From: Acanthococcus lagerstroemiae
Lineage: Eukaryota > Arthropoda > Insecta > Hemiptera > Eriococcidae
Reading direction: 5' to 3'
NCBI GenBank assembly: GCA_031841125.1
Contig: CM063113.1
Coordinates: 41,818,197 to 41,882,196, forward strand
Length of the DNA stretch: 64,000 bases
Numbering within the stretch: the first letter of the stretch is position 1; the number at the start of each line of letters is the position of its first letter. Shown piece by piece: positions 22,270-33,530 of the stretch. Position numbers and translations under genes: made by a program. Below the pieces are notes generated by a model. It was not told where the DNA came from, did no database searches, and was given only the letters and a program-made list of their open reading frames with translations.

Positions 22270-24550
22270 GACTTTTTACGTCCGGAATTATTATTTAGTG
22301 AGTTGCCATCATAATTATGATGGTGGAGACGCATCTCTACGAAAAAATACTGATGTAGTTTCCCCTTGCTGTCATCAGGGGTTATCTGCCGGCGTTTCTC
22401 TTCTCATCGTCATTGAAACAGCGATCCAGGTTTCTTGTTTAAAAGTTTATAGTGGTCGATAAACTAAATAAAATAGCAGGTATATTATGCACATGGAGCA
22501 AAAAAAGTGAAAAATTACATCTGAGTTCGAATTTTGCGAAACGAAACGAAGCCGAGTGAAGTTTAAGTTTATTGTACAAAGAGAGATGCAGTTTTAGGAA
22601 AGTGTGGTAAACCAGAAGATAGTGGCCAAAGTGGCTCATGATTCAAAATATAGTACAAGCTCGATTATTTGAACTTCGGATTATTTCAACTCAAAAATTC
22701 TCTCCCTATTATTTCAGCTTTCAATTATTCCAACTTCTCTCTATTACGTCAACTGCTTGGACATATGACACATATGTACATTCACTTTTCTAACTTCCTA
22801 CGCGTCAATGCTAAACACTCTTCCACTTCCAAGAATTGGTGACTCATTGGAACACGTCAAAATACTTATGTACAGCGAACTATGTATGTACCTTTGAAAA
22901 ACTGACCCCTAACCACCAATTGCTACAATGCCTTTCAAGTCAAGATTACTTCTTCAATCGAGATGGCAATGTTATAAAAGAGGAGAACTCTGCATTATTA
23001 CAACTTTCAGTCATTTCAACCACCCCATTCCCCAATTAGTTGAAATAATCAAGCTTATACTATAGTGGTGAAAAGTGGGTAAATTGGAAAAAGTGGCACA
23101 ATCCCCACACTGCATTTTCAATCTTTTCTCGTTCTCTTCTTCTCACATCCACGTCCCCAGTTTGTTCTTTCGTTTGATCTACAAAATCTCATCAGCCTTC
23201 ATTAATACGTAGTTGACCAAATTCTCTCCTAGTAGTTCCGTTCGTCACAGTGCACAAAATGCCCTGCCGAGTAGTTGATTCTGCGTGTCAGCGGTTTTAG
23301 GGCACTTTCAAGAGCCGCGACGAGGCTCCCCTTCCGTCGTCGCCTATGATCATTGATTTTCCAATGTGCTCTGCAAAATGAGCGTCCATAATTTCTCAGT
23401 CATTGTTTCTATACTTGCACTGGCTTTTTTTCGCCGTCACGACATTTTTTATGGTCTATTTTTTCATTCCTCCCTCAATTTTTCGCAACTTACTCCCTCG
23501 TGACTCGCTCGCAATTTGCATACGCACGGCACATTGTATGAAAACGTCCGACCGTGCTCTGTAAGACCTGAGCCCTTATGCGTGTTCTACCACACACGAT
23601 ACTAATATTTACGGCTCGGAGGACTGTTGCGAATGAGAACGTTAATTGCATTTTCAAGATATTTTATTTAAAAAAAAAAAAAAAAAATATCAAGTTACAG
23701 AGAGAACTGTCGTGCATTTATTAACATTGTTGAAAAAAAGGATACTCGATCGCTAGTTCGTATATTTTTTTTTTCTGCTGAAGTAAGATATCAACAGTTT
23801 ATAAGCCGTGTAGGTATCCTACTGTAAGTGGTGCTCTTGTCTACAAGTGCAAGGCGAAAAAGGTTTTCGAAGGGAACGACGCGAGATGGCACGAATTTAT
23901 GGCTTTTGGGTGGTGTTGGAATGGAGAATAATTGTTCATGAAGGAAGTGATAAGTTTAAAAGGGTTCGGCGAATTAGGGTTTTTAATGCTTTTAAAGCGT
24001 CGTCGGCGTCGCCGCTACCGCTGGTCTCCTGTACACGGGTACAGTGTGCGAGGTTAAATTGCCGTTCGAGTTTCGAATTTGTTTATTCGCCCAAGTCGGT
24101 GGTTAAATTGCGTTTTTGAGGTTCGAGAGTTCGAATTTCAATTAGAAAATGCTCCTCACGTTGTAAACTGATGTTCGGTTCGGAATTCGGCGCTACGTGC
24201 GCGAATTAGGGCTCAGAACTCTCATCTCAAGTTGGCTTCTGGAACTCAAGGATTTGCGCCTAGAAATTTATTGAAGAGCCCGGTCAAAGGCAAGCATTTT
24301 GACCACAACCTAGAACCTGTTGAATTGATTAGATAAAACGGTCACAAGTCAAAACAGACGATCGGACAGGCACTAATACAACGCAAGGCACTCTTTACTG
24401 TTACACTGTCATATACAGTTGTGAGGTGTTAGACTCATGTCAGGACTATTACCTATCTTTGCAAGACTACAACACTATTACAGTGTTTCACCAAGTAGAG
24501 CACTCGGAAACATCTGAGTCCTGACATCCGCTATCCTCCGTCCCTTAATG
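22270..24550. other. No gene identified; GC-richer island at 23.24-24.32 kb
   Basis: Most of the stretch is AT-rich and unassigned. From ~23240 to 24320 CpG and GC are higher than in the surroundings. A 90-codon frame (23847-24119) follows AAG-rich text, but I see no domain. The island could be a promoter or 5' exon of an unseen gene. An A-run of ~18 lies at 23669. Confidence 0.3.
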
Positions 24551-24558
24551 CCCGACAA

Positions 24559-24830
24559 TCAATGTTGGAAGAACGCAAACATCATTATTCACGTTCTTCC
24601 TTTTCTAACTGCAATGATTCTCATTCACGTTCTTTGTTCTCCTTACCTTAAAATTACCAACGTTCCCTCTCATTCCCATTTCCATATTGTTCCTTTTCCC
24701 ATTCCTGTTCTTGTTCCCACCTTGTTCCTGTTCCCGTTCTCGCTCTCAATCCCATCATGTTCTCGTTCTCATTCTCACGCCGTGTTTTTTTTTCTCGTCC
24801 TTATTTGTTCTTCCAACACTAGTGCAGGTA
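24559..24830. repeat. GTTCTCGTTCCC-rich dispersed repeat, copy 1
   Basis: Pyrimidine-rich text built from GTTC(T/C)(C/T) words. It has end-like sequences AATGTTGGAAGAACG and TTCTTCCAACACTA in inverted orientation; TAGTGTTGG-type ends occur in hAT elements. No target duplication could be read. Copy 2 lies at 26560-26760. Confidence 0.5.
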
Positions 24831-24917
24831 CTGCAGTTTGCTTTTGTTGTTTAAAAGAAACATATAATTGGTTTTAGGCTTTCCAAAATCTACCTTTGCA
24901 CCAGCTGCGAAGGTATT

Positions 24918-25171
24918 TGGACGCTGTTAAGCGTAAGGAAACCAACCGACATTTGTAAACAAAATGAGTTATTAGTATTGTTGGAAAGAGCGTAAAAAGT
25001 AGAATTTTTCAAAATTGGGCCCCCGATTCAAAAATGTGTACTCACGTTGAAAAAAGCTTATTAGTGAACGCTATGTCATACAGTTTCTACAAAAATCTTG
25101 AACTTCGAATTACGTGTTCTAAAAAAAAAACAGATTTTGCTGGTTGGTTCCCTTATGCTTAATAGCGTCCA
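24918..25171. mobile_element. TGGACGC-ended MITE, copy 1
   Basis: 254 bp. Its ~30-bp inverted repeats start TGGACGCTGTTAAGC and end GCTTAATAGCGTCCA. The same sequence recurs at 42646-42893 (reverse) and 44696-44937. The interior includes AAAATGAGTTATTAGTAT and ATGTGTACTCACGTTG in all copies. Confidence 0.82.
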
Positions 25172-26540
25172 GTTGAAGAACGCAAAAATCATCCTGTTCT
25201 TGTTGTCGAAAAAATTCGACTTCGACTCTAATTATTAATGTCTCACTATAATTAATAGTCGAAATATTATATTCATGTGGTCAATTAATATCTCCGTGAT
25301 ATATCTTGAACATGCGATAGCCTCGGATGCTTAACAAAAGCAAAGCATATGAGCCTATCACATCAAATTTCAACGCCGACTACCAGCATTAGTGTTTCGC
25401 TAACGTTGATAAGAAAGGTTCAGTCCCTATTGTAATTCCTTGTATCGACAGCCTCAGATATTTCAACAAAGCGAAATTGCTTGAGCCTGTTACTCCAAAA
25501 CTAACGATAAACCAATGAGTCATGGTCTTGCTCATACGAGCTACAACAGTTGAACTTCATGCAGGGTTTCAGCAAAGGCTACAGTACGCTCTTGTGTTAC
25601 GCTTGTGTTTGTTATACTCAATTTGTCCGCGTTAAGTATTTTTTCAATTCGCGTAAGTGTTTCGGGTTGGTGAAGTAAGATCATCATAGATCTACAGGTC
25701 AGATAACCGTTGCATTAATTACAGTTTACCTTACAGTTGATCTCACTCTTGCTCTCTCGCTAACGCTCGCCCTCTTACTTGCCATCTACTGGCAAACACG
25801 TTGACAGGCACTGTTACAAGTTAGGCAAATGCCAACTTCAACGGACCCTGCAACATATCTAACGACTCCTCGTGTCGACCAACATTAAATGAACCTTTCA
25901 AGTAGTGCTTGGAGTTCGAGAAATCCTTGACTCCGAATCTACCCTAAATTGTGGTGCACTTAATGCTCAAGCAATCCTTGACATTGAATCCACCTATAAG
26001 TTCCTGAGTAGGTTTCCATTATGCTGACCACTGGTACAAGTCAACTCAAGCAGCCCTACGCCGCTTTGTACTGACTTCACGAACCGCCTTTAGAATCCTA
26101 CATTGGCTCTTCACCTACTAAACTTTACCGTTATCTTGACATCTTATGACTGACAGTATATGTGTTTGTTCCATGTACTGTTAGATGATGCAGCCCAGGG
26201 CTAGTTCGAACCTAGAAGTTGCCGACGCCGGAGGAGCATAATATAATTTAGAAGCATATATTAAATAAGTTTCCTTGTTTAAATTTAATATACGTTTGTT
26301 AGTATACCATGGCTTTATTCCTGTAGTAGTGACTCTCAGTACATGAACAATATTGCCTAGTCTTTGAGCTGGCGATAAAAGCTCATCACAAGCCTTCCAC
26401 TGCATCAAGTTGAGCTTTCATAACTAATTAATTGGCTGAAATAATCTATATTCCCACCCTTTCATAAATTTGTATAAATCATAAAATATGACATATGAAT
26501 TTTTGGGTCGTAATATAACTCTGCTTACAAGAGATTATTT
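25172..26540. other. No gene; contains a diverged two-copy repeat
   Basis: ATAGCCTCGGATGCTTAACAAAGC-like text at ~25316 is repeated with drift at ~25447 (131-bp offset), both followed by a TGAGCCTRTYAC phrase. Nothing else is recognised. Confidence 0.4.
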
Positions 26541-26559
26541 CACATTTGTTCCCTCCCAT

Positions 26560-26765
26560 TCTTTTCTAACTGCATGGTTCTTGTTCATGTTCCTCATTCT
26601 CCTTACCCTGAGATGACCAACGTTCTCGTTCCCATCCTGGTCTTGTTTTCGTTCCCGTTCTTGTTCTCAATCCCATCACGTTCTCATTCTTATTCTCGTT
26701 CTGAGAACGACAACATGCCGTTCTTCTTGTTCTCGTTCGTTCTCCCAACACTACAGACAATTCGC
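26560..26765. repeat. GTTCTCGTTCCC-rich dispersed repeat, copy 2
   Basis: Clearly related to 24559-24830 in order of words (TTTTCTAACTGCA, then CTCCTTACC, then CCAACGTTC, then TCCCAACACTA). Confidence 0.55.
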
Positions 26766-27126
26766 AAACCAAGCAAAGGAAAATGGCGGGTATCAGTACT
26801 CGGATGTTCCTAGATGTTCCAATGGAAGAAACACCAACGTGATCAATTGTCGGTCAGGAGTAGGTGAACATTATGGATTCACTCAGAGTAGAGCATTTTT
26901 AATCGCTTAAGAATAACGAATAATGGTCCTATTATTCGTGATTTGTAACTACAAATACTTTAAAGTTATGTATTTGTTATTCATGCTAACAAATGACGAA
27001 TAATTTACTTTTATTCGGACATCCAATAACGAATAATTTACTGTTATTCGTACATATCAAATAACGAATAATGTTTTCCTTATAATTGTGTTACCGGGAC
27101 AATTTATTTATTTATGTAATGCAGGG

Positions 27127-28022
27127 CAGAGTTAGGCGTTGTTCGAATAAGACGTTATTCGAATAATAATCATGAATAACAGATCAATCATTATTCGTTA
27201 TTCATTATTCGTCAACACGTAAAATTATTCATCAATCATTATTCAGTAAAATGATGATGTGAATAATATTCGTCAATCATCGTTATTCGTTATTCATTGC
27301 GGACGCAGTAACAAACCAAAAAATTTAACGAGGATCAGTGGTGTAGCCAGGATTTTTCCAAAGAAGGATGGGGGGGGGGGCAAAATAAGATTTTCAAGGG
27401 AGAAAAAGTCGAAAAAGTATTTTTTTTAATCGCCAATATTAGAGTGTTGTGTAAAAATATAGGGAGGAGGGATTTTGTGTATGTGTGTGCGGGGTGGGGT
27501 TAAGATATTCTTAGGGGCGGGAAGGGAGTATTTTCCTTGATAGAAATATTCTTTTTTTTGTTGCGAGGAGGTTAAAATTTTTTGTTGGGAGGGGAAAGGA
27601 TGTAAAAATATATATTTTTAGGATTTTTTGGGGAGGGGAGGGTAAAAATATTCTTGTTGGAAGGGGGAGGGTGTAAAAATATATCTTTTGGATTTTTTTT
27701 TTGGGGGGGGGGGTAAAAATATTTTCGGTGGTGGAATATTTTTTCTCCCTAATCTTACTGGGGTAATTAGAAAGTAAATAAAGTTTTTCCGATTTTCTTG
27801 GGGGGGGGGGCAAATGACTGCGCTAGGGGGCTACGCTCTCCTGGCCCCACTTTGGCTACGGGTCTGATTTCATTATTCCCCTGATTGATGTTACTAAATA
27901 ATGAATGACTACTCGTTATTCATACTTACAACTAACGAATAAATTATTCGTTATTCATGAATAACGAATAACAGTTGCGATATTCATTTTTCATTATTCG
28001 AATATTATTCTGCCCAACTCTG
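27127..28022. mobile_element. Inner hAT element nested in the outer one
   Basis: 896 bp; begins CAGAGTTAGGC and ends TGCCCAACTCTG. It is flanked by the exact 8-bp duplication ATGCAGGG (27119-27126 and 28023-28030). Subterminal ATTCGTTATT motifs resemble the outer element, so a family member has jumped into a relative. It holds another insertion at 27336-27866. Confidence 0.88.
27336..27866. mobile_element. G-run-rich CAGTGGTGTAGCCAGG element, third nesting level
   Basis: Begins CAGTGGTGTAGCCAGG and ends TTTGGCTACGGGTCTG, so it is related to 6805-6950. The middle is repeats of GGGGAGGG(T)AAAAATATTC with G-runs up to 10. No matching flanking octamers were read. The 100-codon minus frame here is low complexity. 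Confidence 0.55.
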
Positions 28023-28179
28023 ATGCAGGGGCAACAGGGGCCACAATTACGGGATTTTACATGTTATAAAATACAAGAAAAGGAAATAATGCATATGCAC
28101 AATGTATGAGTAATTGCGTGTAGATGTTAGCTTTTTCAAGATGGTGGGCTAGTAGGTCGGATGTTACGATTTGTGGAAA

Positions 28180-28560
28180 AGACTTTTGAGTGTAAGAGGA
28201 TTGGGGGGATGGAAACGTAGAAGTGAGGATTGGGCCCTCCAGTAGGAGCTGTGGAATTGTAACTGGATAACGACATTGAGAGCATATTGGAGGAGGTGAT
28301 TTATTGAGGAGGAATTCATGAGTAAGACAAGTGTGGCCAGTGAGTAGTCGGGTGAGAATGACGTCGTGTCTGCGATGACCGGTGGAAAGGATGACTGCAG
28401 CTGGGGTGTCGAAGATGGATCGAAGTTGACGTGTGGGATGTTGAGCTTGCCAGCGTTGAGATTATTCTGCTGCGATGGCTGCGTTGATAATGGTGTCCGT
28501 GTCAGTGTACTAACTGAATGCAGAGTGATGCATCAGTACAAAGTGTGATATCGTTTATCG
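28180..28560 (-). pseudogene. C-terminal fragment of an RNase H-type LINE
   Basis: The minus strand reads HRRHDVILTRLLTGHTCLTH, then a PPPICSQCRYPVT zinc-knuckle-like segment, then QLLLEGP. This is the tail region after RNase H in I/R1/Jockey-like LINEs. It lies inside the outer hAT element. Confidence 0.65.
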
Positions 28561-29117
28561 TACAAGATAAGAAATTGTTTGCAGGGAAAACCCAAGTCAC
28601 ACGTGTAAACGTACATTTTCAGGTACGATTACCGAATAACGAATAACGATGACGAATGATTATTCGAGAGATTATTCAACAGAGACTATTAAGCATTATT
28701 CGAGGATTTATTCGTAGAGATGAATAGCGAATAACATTTTTAATCATTATTCGTTAGTCGATTACCACGTTATTCGAATTGTGCCCAACTCTGGATTCAC
28801 TAAACAATTCAGAAAACGAGAATATCCTACCCTTGGGAGGGGATTCATGGTAGAGGAGGGAGCTTGGAGAGAAGAAGGTCGCGGTGAAGGACGAGGAGTT
28901 GTGGTGGGGGAGGTTTAGCAGTTTTTAAAAAACAATTTGTATTCATAATGAATGGAAACTGATACTAAATAGAACAGTTGAACGTCGATTAATCCTGGCA
29001 ATGAAATCAAGGAAAGGGAGTGAGGTGTCAAATGAAACGAACGATGTGCACTCTACGAATTTAGTATACATTTTTTATTTTTCATGAAACAAACTTCATA
29101 GTCAGTTTTATGAAAAT

Positions 29118-29219
29118 TAACTGTGACGTCATTAACTGCGATGAATATTTCGGTGTTCCCAAAGAAAGAAGACGGGAATTTTTCCTCACAAATTATCTCT
29201 ATCGATGACGTCACAGTTA
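29118..29219. repeat. Small inverted-repeat element with CRE-like ends
   Basis: The perfect 15-bp inverted repeats TAACTGTGACGTCAT (29118-29132) and ATGACGTCACAGTTA (29205-29219) enclose ~72 bp. Each end contains the CRE palindrome TGACGTCA. It may be a MITE or a regulatory pair; no duplication was read. Confidence 0.5.
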
Positions 29220-30067
29220 CACTTTGTGGGACGGATTATATTTATACTGGGGGCGCTTGAGCACTATCGAGATTGGCACTGATCATCCGCCATTTTTATC
29301 CGCAATATATATAATCGCCCGTTCAAACACGTGTAAAAGGAGTCCTGTTCAAAGTCATTTTGTAAACATCGTAACACTTCAGGTTCGAAAAATCTAGAGA
29401 CATGTTGACATCTACAGACATCTGAAAACCCTAAAAATCAAAGATCAAAGTTGAATTCAATCAAAAATTCTGAGTTGCACTCGGTATTTTGAGCATTTCA
29501 AAGATGCTTGCCTTAACCTACTCATGGAAAAATGTCTCAAGTAAGTACCAACTCTTGATTTCCAAGATAAAATTTTGATTTTGGAAGTTATGCATCGAAA
29601 ACCGACAAGGTGCATTTGGTTCGGTGTTCCCACTTTTTTTCGGAATGAAATTCTTTGACCTTTGCCTAACTTTTCCAGACACGTTTCAAAGCGGTTCAAA
29701 AGGTGGTTAAACGAAGTTACAAGACGTGCGAAAAGACTTGCGCAGTATTCAAATGTTTGCAACTTCATTACGAAGAATAAAAATATAAAAAACAAAACTA
29801 AGATATAAGAATAAAAAAAAAAAAACTTAATTTGCTTAATTTCGGCATAAACTCCCTTCAGAGGATAACACATGAAAGTACACTTTTATAAGCTCTCTTA
29901 CCTATATATGCATTATGCTTTTTCCAGAACTTATCCAGAATTTCAAAATTTCCTGACTTTTCCAGAACTAGACGCCCTGTGATTTTTTTGTAGCACTGTA
30001 CGAAACTAGTCACGTGTTCTCAGTCTGCACCGCCTCAGAGTACTACCATTGGCCGAGTGCTTATCGA

Positions 30068-30183
30068 AGGACTATAAATTCGAATTTATTGAAATTAGAT
30101 ATCGTGTATAAGTACCAACAGTTTTCTCTGCAACTAAGGCGACGGCCTCCGCCCCTCTCCGGTCTCGCTGCCACTGTCTACAG
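30068..30183 (+). promoter_or_regulatory. Possible promoter and non-coding 5' exon
   Basis: ACTATAAATTC (~30070) could be a TATA box. It is followed ~110 bp later by a CpG-containing, pyrimidine-rich leader ending CTACAG/GTAAGG, a strong splice donor. No coding exon follows that I can identify. Confidence 0.2.
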
Positions 30184-31526
30184 GTAAGGAATATCGGAAA
30201 AGTAATTTCACCTGTTATTTAAATGCCAGCATTATTTTAACAACAGCCATGTCCAATTACTCACTCGTATACCACCTTATCAGCCGATAAGCTCGAAACA
30301 AAGTTATTTGAAATTTGTCGGCGAAGCTAGCCGTACACACACACACATTCCATAATTATACACGTGACAAGTGACAACTCATACATAAAAGTTCTCGGTT
30401 TAGTCGTGTTGACCAGCCAAGCCCACGTAACTTGTATTAATGGACAGCAACACCTGCGCTACTAATCAACGCCTGGTTTTAATTCTTCATCAGTTTTCCT
30501 CAAAATTAGGTTGGTCTACTTTCGCAGTGCCTTCACTCAAAGGAAGACGATTCTCTTCAGAAGGCCGAACACACCCACTCCATTTCAGCGGTATAGAAGA
30601 GAAATTTTTTACTGGCGTTTAAAACGACAAAGATAGCTGCTTGTTGCGCAGGTGAGCGAGAGATGAGCGGTCGTTAAAAACAAACAACTCGCTGCATAAA
30701 TTACTTCTCAAATTGCACCCGAGTCTAGGTAAGAGGGTACTATAAACCCTTTACGGTGTGTACGAAACAAATGCGAATTTTCTTTTTCCAACTTCCTCAG
30801 CGAAGTCTGTAATGAAACATTCTCAACTTGGATAACCTTCATTTCCAGCCCGCCCGATTCAATAAAATAACCTACGCGTCAATTTGGAAACGAAATTGAC
30901 TACAAGTAACCTTAAAGTCGGCAAGTTTCCACTAAAATTCGTATTTTACTGAAAGCCTACGCTAGCCTCATTCGAGCCACCATCAAGACAACACCGACGA
31001 TCAACTTAAAAGGTAATTAAGTTCCAATTTCGCCTTTTTACCCAGCTCGCTGATGGTTATTGCTTTTCTGTCGCCGCATACGGCCTTTCGTCTTGCACTT
31101 AATCCAATTACCGTGTCCTGCACTCGTCTTTGATTCTATGTAGAAAACCAAAACGGCCTGTAATGAATTACGTCGATAAAAGCCAACAACACCGATATCA
31201 AAGTCGAATTTTGCCGCTCGAATACCGCAAATTAAGCATAAGATTACAGATAATAACCTGGCCGAAGACGATGTAATCAACGACTAATGAATTAATTTAC
31301 GTTTGATATTATCAAACTATAATGTAACCAGGAAGCCGCGATGAGGCGGTAAATCAATATCATAATTGCGGGAGCAAATGAAACGTTTTCAATACATAAA
31401 GAGAGAGTGAGAGAAGTGATAACGCAAGAGAAATAATAATGATACAACCTAACTCAAAGAGAATTTAATCACAACATTTGACGGTTTCATGCTACTTTCC
31501 CGCCGAGAGATAGGCAGAAGTTATAT
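30184..31526. other. No gene recognised
   Basis: AT-rich non-repetitive sequence. Short frames at 30440-30622 and 31280-31038 (minus) show no domain. Confidence 0.4.
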
Positions 31527-32800
31527 CAGGGTGTCTACCAGAATCGCATAGTTAAAGAGGGGGGCATTTTCGGGACATTCGGCGGACATTAAATTAAAAC
31601 CACCCCTCACCCACCTGAGGCAATATGGGAATCATTTTAGAAATTCTGAAGCTAAAGAGAGTATAAATGGAATTTAAAGCGAGAGGAATCCAATAGAATA
31701 CACTAGTGTACAATAAAATTAAATAAGGTTAACAAAGAATAAAGGAATGAACGTATTTATTACCTTTCAATACAAATGAACAAAAACTAGGTAGGGAACT
31801 GATATCAGGTGTACAGTAATTTTCAAGATTGCTACTGCCATACCAACTATAAACTACATCAACAAAGCCTTGAAGGAAGAAACCCATAATCCCATACAAA
31901 TCAACAAAAGCAAGCTAAGACACTGAAACCAAAAAATAGGGTGAACACTGAACAGATCTTTTCAAGAATTCAAGAGTGCAACTGTTACTCTGACTATGAA
32001 TCATAATTAAGAAAGAAAAGAAAACTTATAATTAACAAAAACAAGACAAGGAAATGAAAAAAAAAAGTGAATTTTAAAAGTGTAACTGCCACTACTATGA
32101 ATTAAATCCAGGAAGACTAGGTAAAAGAAAGAAGCTCATACAAATTAACAAAAACAGGCAGTGAGATAAATAAATAAATCGGGTGAACAGATTAAATTTT
32201 CAATAATCTCAGAGTGCAACTACCACTCTAACTACGAGTATAAACTAGATCAAGAAAGGCTAGAAGAAAAAACTCATAATATAGCCAAAACAAAAGGTAC
32301 TAAGAAGAAAAATAATTCTTGTGAAGATTGTACATAATTATTTATACAAGAACAAACAGCAATCACTTATTTCTTTTCCAATTTAGATTTCAAAAAGTCT
32401 ATATTATTATTCAGCATAGCAAGTTCGTCATCTTTCGAACGAACCAATTTATATTTTTTGATCTCCAGTACTTTTAACTCATTTTCTGTTTTTCTTTTCA
32501 CTTCATCATCCTTTTTCAATTCTAAGGCTTTTTTTTCTTTTCGTGCTCGAATTTTTACAATATTGAATCACGTGCGGATTATGTAAACTTGCTGACTTCT
32601 TGCTGATTTTAAAGAAGAAATACAATATTTCTTTTGTACTTAAGGCGCGCGCAATGATTTGAATAAATGAAGTAATAATTTCAATGGCTTCAATTAATTT
32701 TAAAGATAATTGTTGCAATCCTTTCGGAACATAACGTTAAAAATAGGAAAATTTTCGGAATTTCGGGATAGTTTTCGAAAAATGACTGGTAGACACCCTG
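31527..32800. mobile_element. CAGGGTGTCTACCAG element, 1.27 kb, with coiled-coil ORF remnant
   Basis: Begins CAGGGTGTCTACCAG, ends CTGGTAGACACCCTG and is flanked by TATAT on both sides (5-bp duplication). It shares termini with the 341-bp element at 10682-11022, of which it may be a longer relative. The interior has four diverged repeats of a CTA(G)-AAGAAA-CTCATA-type unit. A coding remnant lies near the right end. Confidence 0.8.
32367..32560 (-). pseudogene. Lysine/glutamate-rich coiled-coil C-terminus inside the CAGGGT element
   Basis: The minus strand reads KKALELKKDDEVKRKTENEL, later SKDDELAMLNNNIDFLKSKL, and ends at a stop at 32367, with a heptad-like pattern. A second frame just upstream (32718-32506) reads LHNPHVIQYCK, suggesting one protein broken by a frameshift. 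I do not recognise the family. It may be a passenger gene of the transposon or the remains of its own protein. Confidence 0.35.
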
Positions 32801-33220
32801 TATATTCATGTGCCTGAGTTCTAAGAAAACTTCCCTTTCTCTCTACGATTGATTGAAAAGAGAAACGAAAAAAGCTGAAGGGACTTGGATCTTCATTTGA
32901 CTGTACTAGAGCAAGCACCTAGAAACACCCGAGTACTGACATCCGCCATTTTACGTCGGGCACCAAGCGACGGAAAATGGCGGATGTCAAATTACTCCGG
33001 TGTTTCCAGGTGCTCTAACCGTGCGACCGACTAACGATTCCGGTTCTTGACTGAAACTTTGATATGACTTCAGACTCTGACCGCAACTCTTTAACTGCGA
33101 ATCTATGCCTAAACTCCAAACTAGGGATGGCAAAACTATCGATAGTGATCGATAAGGGGACAATCAATAACTATCAATAGTGACGACAGGCTTATCGATA
33201 GTTATTGCTAGTATAATTAA

Positions 33221-33524
33221 AGCCCTATAACAATACGAGTGCGGAAACCTGCCATTTTGTATTCTGCTCGAATGTAAACAGTACTCCTACCTTTTTCTAA
33301 TTATTATATTCGACACCTTTCTCGAATTTAATTAAATTTAATTTAAATCAGTAGTTTTAATTTAAAACCACTCATAATTCACTCTAAGACACGATTATAA
33401 GTTTTCGAATCATTTGAATCATTTTTCAGTATGATAACAAATATCAGCTGTTTTACGTGTTTATTGTCCATATCAGAATAGAATACAAATGACAGGTTTT
33501 CGCATGTGTACTAGTCATAGGGCT
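33221..33524. mobile_element. Inverted-repeat MITE with AGCCCTAT ends
   Basis: AGCCCTATAACAATACGAGT...AAACCTGCCATTTTGTATTC at the left is matched, with drift, by the reverse complement of the right end (~50 bp). The flanks are CTAGTATAATTAA (33208-33220) and CTAGTA at 33525, resumed as TAATGAA at 34025. This is a direct repeat of up to 13 bp with one mismatch; part may be a 9-10-bp duplication as in Mutator-like elements. Confidence 0.6.
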
Positions 33525-33530
33525 CTAGTA

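Larger units (their letters stand above)
26884..28793. mobile_element. Outer non-autonomous hAT element (ATTCGTTATT-rich)
   Basis: Begins CAGAGTAGAGCA and ends TGCCCAACTCTG. It is flanked by an exact 8-bp duplication, GATTCACT (26876-26883 and 28794-28801). Both subterminal regions are packed with ATTCGTTATTC/GAATAACGAATAATG motifs in both orientations. It contains a second hAT element of the same style and a LINE fragment. Confidence 0.85.

Noticed and set aside
26905..27300. CRISPR-like array of ATTCGTTATTC motifs
   Set aside because: Motifs occur in both orientations, spacing is irregular, and they belong to a hAT element in a eukaryotic genome.
27511..27813. 100-codon Pro/Lys-rich minus frame
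   Set aside because: Low-complexity translation of G-run repeats in a nested element.
29630..29979. Another CAGGGT-family element
   Set aside because: The right end (CTAGACGCCCTG) is fair, but the left end is too degraded and no 5-bp duplication could be matched.
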